Below the pieces are notes generated by a model. That model was not told where the DNA came from. It saw only the letters and a list, made by a program, of their open reading frames with translations, and searched no databases. A stretch of 34,630 nt of DNA, from the NCBI GenBank assembly GCA_020848455.1, contig JADLAB010000020.1:1-34630 (forward strand), given 5' to 3'. Each line of letters opens with the position of its first letter. The first letter of the stretch is position 1. The DNA is from Polyangiaceae bacterium (GTDB lineage: Bacteria > Myxococcota_A > Polyangia > Polyangiales > Polyangiaceae). Position numbers and translations under genes: made by a program. Positions 1 through 8,400 of the stretch are shown here, piece by piece.

Positions 1-1656
1 CGTCGAGAGAACGGCACCGGTCTCGGCGTCCACACGCCGGAGTGCGGTGAAGCCGAGGTCCCACACGACGTGCCCGTCCTCGCCGAGCCCGAGCGGCCAC
101 GCGACCCGGGCGCCGGTCGGCAGCGATGGGTCCGACGTCTCGGAGGCGGCCACGTCCGTCAGGCCCAGATTGCCGACGAGCGTGCGCTCGTCGGCGGAAA
201 GGGCGAAGACGCCTCCGGCTTGCGGCGCGATCCGGCGGCGGGCCCGCGACGCGGGAGCCCACAGGTAGAGTCCGTCGGCACAGGAGGCGAGGACCCCCCC
301 GTCCCGGCGCAGGGCGACACGGGAGCAGTCGCGGGAGCCCTGCAACGCTTCCGACGTCGGCGCGGCGAGCGACCACACGCGCACCTCGTCGGCGCTCGCC
401 GTGACGAGCGTGACGCCGTCCGTCGCCACACCAGAGAAGGGCAACGACCGGGACCCGCGCGGTACGAGCTCCTCGAGGTCGGGCGGCATCGCGTGCTCCA
501 CGTGGGCGGCCGTCGAGAGGTCCGTCTCGGTGCGCAGGAGCGCTCCGGTCTCGAGCGCGTGGATCGCCACCGAGCGCGGCGCCGCGATGCCTTCCGGGTC
601 CGCGAAACGGGGCTCCCAATCGTCCGACGCCGGGAGCGCCGTGCATAGCCTCGGAGCGGCGGCGCCAGGCGCGGCCTCGGAGCCGACGGCGCAGGCGAGA
701 CCCTCGATTCGATGACGGCGCTCGCCCGTCGCGAGGTGCCAGCTCTCGAGCTCGCGCGGGGTCGCGAGCCAAAGCTCCTCGCCGTTCTTCGAGAACGCGA
801 GCGCCTTGTGTCTCGAGTACGGGACGAGCAAGCGCCGAGCTCGCTCTCCGCGCTCGGTGTCCCATACGTCGACGTAGTCCTCCGCGGCGGCGGCGACACG
901 GCTGCCATCGGCGGCGAGGGCGACCGCCTGCCATGGGGAGTAGCCTGCGATGGGATCCTGAGCGACCCGGAGGTACGCGCCGCGGAGCGCGCGATCGACG
1001 ACGAAGATCTTGCGATCGACGCCGACCGCCACGAACCGCCCGTCCGGAGTCTCGCTCGTGTCGGTGCGGCGGAGCGACCGGTCGAAGTCCTGGTCCGTGC
1101 TCGCGAGCTCCACGCGGCCGCCGAGCTCCTGCTCGAAGCTGACGAGCGCTCGCTCCCAGAGCCGTTGCGCGGCGGCTTCATCGGGGGTCGCGACGGCTGC
1201 GAGCGCCAGCTCGTCCCCGCTCCGTCGTGGCGTGCGCGCCAGCGCCTCGGCCCGCTCGAGGGCCCCACGGAGCGCCGCGTCACCGGGCGCGGCGCGGCGG
1301 AGCTCCGCGGCGAGCGGCTCGAGCGACAGCCCGAGCCGAGCGCGCGTCTCGAGCTCGAGCGCCATGTCCTCGGGCGTGGCGGAGCACACCCGCCGAGCGC
1401 GCTCGAGGGCGCGCAGGGTCGCGTCGAGTCGCCCGCGCTCTGCGAGAACGCGCGCACGCTGGCGGTCCGCGTCGGCAGCGGTGCAGGCTGCGGGTGCGGG
1501 CGCGGGCTCGCGCGCCTCCCTGCGGAGCTCCACGGGTGCGCAGCTCGAAAGCGCGACGATGCCGACGGTCCCGATGGTTCCGATGCGCCCGACGCGCCCG
1601 GTGCGCCCAATGGTCCCGATGGTCCCGATGCGCCCGATGGTCCCGATGCGCCTCAT
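1..1656 (-). CDS. WD40-like beta-propeller lipoprotein, 3' end outside window
   Basis: A continuous frame of 552 codons runs from the ATG at 1656 to the left edge with no stop, so the C-terminus is missing. The ATG overlaps the stop of the upstream gene (ATGA), so the two are probably translationally coupled. The N-terminus is odd: residues 4-32 are an Ile-Gly-Thr/Ile-Gly-Arg tripeptide repeat, followed by IVALSSC, which makes Cys39 the likely lipid-modified residue. An Ala/Arg/Glu-rich helical region follows (about 40-185), then propeller blades with VALAADGSRVAAAAEDYVDV and GVFALSADERTLVGNLG type strands. It resembles the upstream gene in layout (lipobox, helices, propeller), so the two look like paralogues. 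The role is unknown; it is probably anchored in the envelope. No enzymatic motif was seen. Confidence 0.8.
   Translation of the reverse strand, partial: MRRIGTIGRIGTIGTIGRTGRVGRIGTIGTVGIVALSSCAPVELRREAREPAPAPAACTAADADRQRARVLAERGRLDATLRALERARRVCSATPEDMALELETRARLGLSLEPLAAELRRAAPGDAALRGALERAEALARTPRRSGDELALAAVATPDEAAAQRLWERALVSFEQELGGRVELASTDQDFDRSLRRTDTSETPDGRFVAVGVDRKIFVVDRALRGAYLRVAQDPIAGYSPWQAVALAADGSRVAAAAEDYVDVWDTERGERARRLLVPYSRHKALAFSKNGEELWLATPRELESWHLATGERRHRIEGLACAVGSEAAPGAAAPRLCTALPASDDWEPRFADPEGIAAPRSVAIHALETGALLRTETDLSTAAHVEHAMPPDLEELVPRGSRSLPFSGVATDGVTLVTASADEVRVWSLAAPTSEALQGSRDCSRVALRRDGGVLASCADGLYLWAPASRARRRIAPQAGGVFALSADERTLVGNLGLTDVAASETSDPSLPTGARVAWPLGLGEDGHVVWDLGFTALRRVDAETGAVLST
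1563..1651 (-). repeat. 9-nt tandem repeat coding (I-G-T/R)n in a signal peptide
   Basis: On the minus strand the nonamers ATCGGGACC and ATCGGGCGC and close variants repeat about nine to ten times in frame right after the start codon. They encode the Arg-rich n-region and the first part of the hydrophobic core of a lipoprotein signal peptide. Confidence 0.85.
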
Positions 1657-3402
1657 GGCTCCTCGAGCGTCGGATCGCCTTCGACGGCGCGCTGGCGCAG
1701 ATTCGGCTCGCTCACCCGTTCACGGCAGAGGTCGTAGGGGTAGGTCGCGGCGCCGAAGCGGCACAGCGGCTCACGGGTCGTCGCGCCTACGACCTCGACG
1801 TGCCCGGCCGGCGTCGTCACGAGCGCGGCCCCGTCCGGCAGCCCGTGCTCCCAGGCCACGAGCGTGCCTTGCCGCGTCGTCACCGGGCGCTTCGCGGCCT
1901 GCGCGTAGAGCTGCTCGAGCGCGAGCGAGGGTACGCGCGCCCCGGCGTTCTCCGGGGCATCGAGCGGCACCCGCCCCCCTTCGAGCGCGCGGGTCGTGTT
2001 GGTCACGGGGTCCCACACGCGCGCTCGATGGGGCAGGACCACCTGCCGCCCGAGGAAGGTCGCCGGGCCACCGCAGATCTCGCAGTCGCGCAGGAGGCGC
2101 CCCGTGGCCACCTCCCAGACGCGCGCCCTCGCCTCGCAGGACGCGAGGAGCAGGCGTCCGTCGCTCGAGAGCTCGAGGCCGAGGCAGATCGGTCCGGGCC
2201 TGAGCGCGTCGGCGGGCGGGCGCTCCATGCGCCGCACCGGCGTGCCACGCTCCGCCGAGCGCACCTCGTACACGATGTCTCCCGTGGTGCCGTCGACCGA
2301 CTCGAGCGCCACGAGGCGTCCGTCCGCCGACAGGGCAACGGCCTGAGTCGCCGCCGGGATGGCCAGCACGCCCGCGGTGCGCGCCGTGTCGAGATCGATC
2401 CACGCGAGCGACACGGCCGGGGTGACGGCGCCAGGGTAGGAGGGCAGGGTGGTCCGCGCGGCCGTGGCTCGCATGCGGCCGCGCGCATCGCGCTCCACGA
2501 GCCACGCCCCGCGCTCGGCCGTGCGCGCGATCGTGACGGTGCGCCGCCGCGACGCGATCTCCCAGCGACCGAGCTCGGACCCATCCCAGGCGTTCCGCGT
2601 GCTCAGCCACAGCGACGCGGCGTCGGAGCTGAAGACGAGGTGCTCGCACAGCTCGGTCGGCACGAGCTCGGCGACCGGCGCGCCCGTGCGGCCGTCCCAG
2701 ATCCGAACGCTGCCGCCGTCGACCACGCCGGCCACACGCTCGCCGCCGCGCGAGATGGCGACGGCCGTGACCGCGGCCGACTCGCTCGTCGCGGCGTTCA
2801 GGCGCAACCGCTCCCGCCCGCTCTCGAGATCGAGGACATGGACGTCGCGCGCCCGCGAAGGCGACGGAGCGCCCGTCGGCCGAGACCGCGAACGCCCCCC
2901 CGATCGGTCGCTCGACGATCGGCAGCTCCACCGAGAGCGGCGACCCCGTCTCGCGCTCGAGCGCGGCGATGGCGCGATCCCGGAGCCGCTGCGCCTCGGG
3001 CACGCGCCCGGCCGCGGCCTCCACCGACGCCAGCCGGTAGAGCTCTGCCCCGGTCGAGCCCCCGGGGTCGAGCGCGGCAAGCGCCGCCGCGCGCGGCCCG
3101 TCGCTGTCCGCCCGAGAAGCGGGGCAGAGCTCGTCGGCCCGCAACAGCACCCGCAACGCGCGTCCGAGCCGCCCCTGCCGCAACAGCTCCGGCACGTGCG
3201 CGCGCCGATACCCGGCCGCGACCTCGCAAGGCTCCGGCCGCGCCGACGCATGCGGGTCCGTAGGTGGCGGGGGCGTAGGTTGCGGGGACGCACTCACTGG
3301 AGGCTCGACCCTCGAGCCCGCCGGCGTCGGAACCGGGCAGCCCGCGAGCCCGGCGAAGACGAGGCCGGCGCACGCCCGCAGTCCCTCCCGAAGTGCACCC
3401 AT
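1653..3402 (-). pseudogene. Frameshifted beta-propeller lipoprotein
   Basis: The N-terminal frame starts at the ATG at 3402 with a clear lipoprotein signal (LVFAGLAGC, Cys22), a Pro-rich linker and a helical, TPR-like region (about 45-165). It reaches the first propeller strand, AVSADGRSVAFAG, and at about 2857 the coding frame moves by one base. The next blades (ARDVHVLDLESGRERL, then VRIWDGRTGAPVAEL and ARVWEVATGRLLRD) continue in another frame down to the stop at 1653. Taken as one gene the span is 1,750 nt, which is 583 codons plus one base, in a GCGCGCG run. Either the gene is a recent pseudogene or this is a one-base sequence error. Uncorrected, the first frame would end at 1771 in an Arg-rich non-coding-like translation. 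It overlaps the next gene by ATGA. Family: WD40/PQQ-like propeller; function unknown. Confidence 0.7.
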
Positions 3403-3722
3403 GGTGTGGCTCGAGGTGAGTCGCGAGCCGTGAGCGAAGCAGCCCGACTGGGCGGAGTCAACCGCGGGGCAGGTGACGGGCGAGGCTGCGGTCCGTCGCG
3501 CGCGTCGAGGGCGCGGTAGCGCTCGGCGAGCTCGGTCAGGCGCCGCACGCGCTCCGCGTGGCCGAGCGACTCCGTGCGGCTCCGGCGCCGAGCGTGACCC
3601 ACAGTCACGCCCTGCCCGGGACCGCGACGCGGCTGTCAGGGCTCGCGCGCGGGCGCCGCCCGCTCGAGCGCGGCGGTCGTCGGTATTTCCGCGGTGGTAC
3701 GCTTCGTGCCTTGCGCCCCACC
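3403..3722. other. Divergent intergenic region
   Basis: This 320-nt spacer separates two divergent lipoprotein genes. A minus-strand stretch at about 3473-3560 reads like protein (LGHAERVRRLTELAERYRAL) but has no convincing start or end; it may be a gene remnant. A -10-like hexamer for the plus-strand gene lies at 3698. Nothing else was recognised. Confidence 0.4.
3698..3703 (+). promoter_or_regulatory. Putative -10 element TACGCT
   Basis: TACGCT lies 19 nt before the ATG at 3723 and 7 nt before an in-frame TTG at 3711. The 7-nt spacing matches other genes in this window, so a leaderless start at the TTG is possible. No good -35 was seen. Confidence 0.35.
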
Positions 3723-5087
3723 ATGAATTTCCAACCCTTGTCTTGGCTCGGTGCGGCGCTCCTCGGCGGCGCAGTGGTGCTCGGCGGCTGCAACTTCGGG
3801 GGGCTCAACGACGCCATCCACAAGCCCGGCGACGAGCCCGGAGGCGTGCAGATCGCCCAGGGCAACCTCGCCGTCTCGCCGACGGGCGACTACTTCCTCT
3901 TCGATCGCGACGGCAAGCTCGCCATCGGGTGGGTGGCGACGGGCGTCGTCGAGGACCTGCCGGTCGTCGCGCCCGCGCGCCTCGCGTTCTCGAAGGAGCG
4001 GCGCTTCGTGTACGTCACGACCTCGACGTCCAGCGTCTACGCCGTCGACATCGACGCGCGCGCGGTCGCGTGGTCGCGCCCCGTCGGCTCGACGCTCGAC
4101 CCGCTCGTCGTCTCGTCCACGAGCGACACGCGCGTCGCGGTGGGGGGTGGCCTCGTGGTCGACCTCTTCGACGCGGCCACGGGCGAGGTCGTGGCGAGCC
4201 ACCCGCTCTCCCGGCCCATCGTCGATCTCACCGTGCTGCCCGACGACGAGCGCCTGCTCGCCGTGGAGGGCCACGTCTGGGCGGGCAGCGCGCCGAGCAC
4301 CACCGTCGTCGTGATGGACCTCGCCGCGGGCGACACGCGCGACATCGTCGTGCCGAACTGCAGCGATCACATCGTCGTGCCGAAGAGCGGCGGCAGCGCG
4401 CTGCTCGCGCCCACCACGTGCCAGAAGGATCCGATCAGCACCCTCGATCTCACCCCGGGCGCCGAGAAGTTCGTGAAGAACCTGCCGGGCTTCGGCCCCG
4501 TCGCGCTCGGGCCCGATGGCGAGACCGCGGTGGGCTTCCTCGACCACACGAAGATCGACGCCACGCTCTTCGAGGATCCGGCGGACATCCCCGCGGACCC
4601 CACTCGCTACCAGCTCATGGTCATCGACACCTCCACGATGGCGTACGAGTTCTACCCGTGGGGCGAGGCCATGCCCCGCTACGCCATGACGCCGAACGGC
4701 CAGGTGCTGCTCGTCGACGAGTGGCTCACGTCGGGCTCCGCGCGCCTCTTCGATCTCGCGGGGCGCGTGTTCGAGGCCATCTCCGGGCCGGCCGCCACGT
4801 TCGAAGAGCTCGTGTTCAGCGCCGACTCGAGCCACGCCTACGTGCTCTCGGACCCCGTGACGCACGCGGCCACGTCCTCGACGGACATCTGGACCGACTA
4901 CGAGCTCTTCGCCCTCGACCTCGGCGGCCCGGCGTTCTCCGCCCTCACGACCGACTTCCGGCCGCGCAACGTGAACATCGCGCCCGCCTCCGACAAGCTC
5001 TTCCTGCGGCGGGACGCGGCGAGCGTGTGCGTCTACGACCTCGCGACGCAGACGTGTGATCGGCTCGTGGACCTCGCCACGATGTGA
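3723..5087 (+). CDS. Beta-propeller lipoprotein
   Basis: 454 residues. The ATG at 3723 is chosen because it opens a textbook signal peptide (LGAALLGGAVVLGGC, Cys23); the frame stays open upstream but that stretch is Arg-rich and not protein-like. An in-frame TTG at 3711 is the alternative. The mature protein has repeated beta-strand units such as NLAVSPTGDYFLFDRDGKLA, FVYVTTSTSSVYAVDID and SHAYVLSDP, typical of a six- or seven-bladed propeller, and no transmembrane segment. No catalytic or metal-binding motif is evident. It stands alone on the plus strand, divergent from the two propeller lipoproteins at 1-3402, and is probably a related but diverged envelope protein. Function unknown. Confidence 0.85.
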   Translation: MNFQPLSWLGAALLGGAVVLGGCNFGGLNDAIHKPGDEPGGVQIAQGNLAVSPTGDYFLFDRDGKLAIGWVATGVVEDLPVVAPARLAFSKERRFVYVTTSTSSVYAVDIDARAVAWSRPVGSTLDPLVVSSTSDTRVAVGGGLVVDLFDAATGEVVASHPLSRPIVDLTVLPDDERLLAVEGHVWAGSAPSTTVVVMDLAAGDTRDIVVPNCSDHIVVPKSGGSALLAPTTCQKDPISTLDLTPGAEKFVKNLPGFGPVALGPDGETAVGFLDHTKIDATLFEDPADIPADPTRYQLMVIDTSTMAYEFYPWGEAMPRYAMTPNGQVLLVDEWLTSGSARLFDLAGRVFEAISGPAATFEELVFSADSSHAYVLSDPVTHAATSSTDIWTDYELFALDLGGPAFSALTTDFRPRNVNIAPASDKLFLRRDAASVCVYDLATQTCDRLVDLATM

Positions 5088-5099
5088 TCAGGCGCTCGT

Positions 5100-5417
5100 T
5101 CAGGGCCCCGGAGGCGCGGGGCCGTCGCCGCCGTCGGTCGCGGCGCCGCCGTCGGTCGCGGCGCCGCCGTCGGGGGGCGCGTGGTAGGGCTTCGACTTGC
5201 CCCCGAGGGTCACGAGCCAGGGGCCCAGCGCCCGGGCAGCGACCCGACGACGGACGTGCTGGCGTAGGCGCCGACACCTACCCAGTCGAGTTCGAGGGTC
5301 GTGCAAGAGCCATTGCGGCAGGCGTCCGCGCCGAGCGCAACGGGCTCGGTCGCGGGTACGCCGAGCGGGCCCGAGACCGTCGTGGCGAGCTGGGATCCAT
5401 CCGCGCGCGGGCTGCAA
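5100..5417 (-). pseudogene. Decayed minus-strand coding remnant
   Basis: Two adjoining minus-strand frames read as one protein. The first, from about 5400, has SQLATTVSGPLGVPATEP and CRNGSCTTLELDWVGVGAY. At about 5220 a one-base shift leads into PWLVTLGGKSKPYHAP and a Gly/Ala/Thr/Asp repeat tail ending at the stop at 5100. The first part has no ATG or GTG in frame; the only ATG nearby (5400) lies in a third frame. It therefore looks like the degraded end of a small secreted protein gene, with at least one and probably two frameshifts. The family was not recognised. Chance open frames are possible in DNA this rich in GC. Confidence 0.35.
5127..5173. repeat. 18-bp tandem repeat, 2.6 copies
   Basis: The unit GCCGCCGTCGGTCGCGGC is perfect at 5127-5144 and 5145-5162, with an 11-nt partial third copy. 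On the minus strand it encodes the DGGAAT repeat of the remnant at 5100-5417. Confidence 0.85.
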
Positions 5418-5420
5418 GCG

Positions 5421-5450
5421 CGTGTAATGGCGCGTAATGGCGCGTAATGG
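5421..5450. repeat. 10-bp tandem repeat, three copies
   Basis: CGTGTAATGG, CGCGTAATGG and CGCGTAATGG follow each other directly, 48 nt before the start of the downstream lipoprotein gene. One mismatch in the first copy. Confidence 0.85.
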
Positions 5451-5497
5451 CGTCCGGGGGCGCCCCGTGGTGCGCTGGGGGCACGGCGGAGGAGACC

Positions 5498-8400
5498 ATG
5501 CGGGCAGGCAAGTGGTGCGTGGCGTTCCTGTTGGGCTGCGTGTCGGTGCTCGGGTGCGGTGTGGCCCAGTTCCACTACGTGGAGCAGGTCGGCGCGTCGG
5601 CAGCGCGGAACGAGCAGAAGGCGGCGCCCGTCGAGGTGCTGAGCGTGCACGACGAGTATCGGCTCGAGCTCGACGGCACCTTCGTGCACACGTTCCGGCA
5701 ACGCTACCGTATCCTCGAGCAGGCCGGCGTGACGGGGTGGGGGGCCACCGAGGCCCACTGGTCGCCGTGGTACATGGACCGGCCGGAGATCACGGCCACG
5801 GTGACCTCGCCTTCGGGCGAGCAAGCGGCGCTCGACCCCACCACCATCGCCGACAGCGCGGCCTACCCGGAGGCGCCCGACGTGTACGGGGACAGCCGGG
5901 TGCTGCGCGCGCCGCTGCCGAACGTGGGGGTCGGCTCGGTCGTCGAGGAGGTCATCGTCCGGCGCGCCAGGCAGCCGTTCCTCGGCCAGGCCTACACCCA
6001 CCAGGTCATGTTGCAGGGCCCGGTGCGGCGCGGTGAGGTCGAGGTGGTCGTCGACGTGCCCGAGGGGGCGCCGCTGCAGTACGAGCTGCTCGACGCCAAG
6101 GTCGACCCGAGCGAGAGCACCGAGAACGGCCGCCGGCGCCTCACCTTCCGCGGCGGATCGTACGCCGGGCTCGAGCCCATCGAGCCCTTCGCGCCCTCGG
6201 ACGTGCCGGCGTGGCCGAGCCTCGCGTTCACGCTCGGCGAAGCGTGGCAGCCGCTCGCCGCCCGGTACCGCGCCATCGTCGACGAGAAGATCGGCGCCCT
6301 CGGTCTCGACGACGTGGTCGCGACCGTGGTCGCACCGGGCGACGAGCGCGACGCAATGGTCGCGAAGCTCTTCGCGTGGGTGAAGAAGCGCGTGCGCTAC
6401 GTGGGCATCGAGTTCGGCGAGTCGTCGGTGCTGCCGCGCGCTCCGAGCGAGACGCTCACGCGTGGCTACGGTGACTGCAAGGATCAGGCGACGCTGCTCG
6501 TCGGCCTGCTGCGGGCGGCGGGCATCGACGCGAAGGTCGCGCTCCTGCGCGCCGGCACGCAGGAGGACGTCCGCGTCAAGCTGCCGGGGCTCAACGTCTT
6601 CAACCACGCCATCGTGGTCGTTCCCGGCGACCCGCCCTCGTGGATCGACCCCACGATGGACTACGGCCGTCCGGGTGAGCTCCCGATCGCGGACTGGAAC
6701 CGGCTCGCCCTCGTCATCGACGACGCGACGGCAGGCCTCACCCGGACGCCGACGCCCGCGGCCGCCGACAACACCTACCACGAGGTCCGCACGCTCGAGC
6801 TCGCCGAGCTCGGCCGCGCCAGGGCGCACGAGGTGTCCGGCGGAACGGGGCTCGTCGACCGCGACCTGCGCGGGCGCTCGGTCGGGCCGCGCGACGACCT
6901 GACGAAGGCGTACGAGCGCTACGCGCAGCAGGAGTACAACGCGAAGTCGGTCGCGGGGGTCGAGGTGTCGAATGCCGAGGACCTCACGCGGCCCTTCGAG
7001 ACCCGCATCGACGCCGAGGGTGCACGCATCGCCATCACCTCGCTCCTCGGTGCCGACGCCATCGTCGGCGGCGATGCCGTGTTCTCGTGGCTGCCCTACG
7101 AGCTGCGCGACGGCGAGGGAGAGCGGCGCACGGACCTCATCGTGCCCGTGCCGTTTCGCGCGGAGGTGAGCTGGGTCGTCAAGCCGCCCACCGGCTTCGT
7201 CGCGAAGGACGTGCCGCCCGCCCGCCGCGAGGCCATCGGGCCGGGCGACTACGAGCGCAGCGCGCAGGTTCGCGCCGACGGCGCGGTCGAGCTGCGCTAC
7301 GCGCTCACCCTCTCGGGCGCGCGCATGAAGCCTGCCGAGGTCGTCGCCTTCCGCGAGGCGGTGAAGAAGCTGCGCGCCGAGCCGACCCCGCGCGTGACCT
7401 TCGTCCACGAGGCGAAGGCGCACTTCGACGCCGGCCGCCAGCGCGAGGGCCTGGCGAGCCTGCGCAAGCAGGTCGAGGCGCAGCCGAAGAGCGGCGCCGC
7501 GCTCATGCGCCTGGCGGCGAGCCTGGCCGAGCTCGGGCTCGGCACGAGCGCCCGGCAGCTCGCGGCGCAGGCGGTGGCGCTCGAGCCCGACAGCGCGATC
7601 CTGGCGTTTCACCACGGCGACATCGCGTCGCGCGATCTGTTCGCGCGCGCGTTCCACGAGGGGTTCGACCGGGACGCGGCGCTCGCCGCCTACCGCCGGG
7701 CGGTCGAGCTCGATCCGGACGACACCGCCTCGAAGCTCGAGATCGGTGTCCTGCTCGAGCACGGACCCACCGGCGAGCGCTACGGTCGAGGCAGCGACCT
7801 CGAGGCGGCCGTCGCCGCGTACGACGCCATCGGTCCCGAGGCGGTGCGCAAGCACGACCCCACCTACCTGCCGAACCCGCTCTATGCGCTGCTCTGGGCA
7901 CAGCGCTTCGACGAGCTCGACAAGCGCCTCGCCGCCCTGCCCGCGGGCGAGCGGCCGCCGGTCCTCGTCATCGTGTCGGCGGCGGCGCGCGGCGGCGCGA
8001 ACGAGGGTCTCGCTGCGGTGCGCGGCCTCGGCCTCGCCGCCGACGCGCGCGCGGCGATCATCGGCAGCGCAGCCGACACGCTCGTGCGCCTGCGGCGCTA
8101 CCCGGAGGCGGCGGCACTGAGCGAGCTCGCGGCCGACGCCTCGGGCGACGCGCGCGTACGGCTGCAGGCGGCTTTGCGCGGCCGGCTCACGCGCGTGGAC
8201 CCGACCAGGCTTCCTGCCGACAGCGCCGCGCACGCGGTGGTGCGGGGGTACGTGCAGCTGCTCTCGCTGCCGAACGCGCAGGCCCGCGACTACGTGGTCG
8301 CGCGCTCCTACGGCTCGGACGGCGTCTCGGCGGCGGCGGACCTCCTCGACGGCGCCGTCACGACGGCGCGGCGCTCCGGCAACTCGAACGAGGTCCTCGC

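Larger units (their letters stand above)
5088..5497. other. Intergenic region with gene remnant and short tandem repeats
   Basis: 410 nt lie between two plus-strand lipoprotein genes. The stretch contains a decayed minus-strand coding remnant, an 18-bp tandem repeat and a 10-bp tandem repeat, each listed separately. The last 15 nt hold the GGAGGAG ribosome binding site of the following gene. Confidence 0.6.

Noticed and set aside
159-1610. 483-codon minus-strand open frame
   Set aside because: Ser/Arg-rich shadow of the propeller lipoprotein frame that starts at 1656; no domain character.
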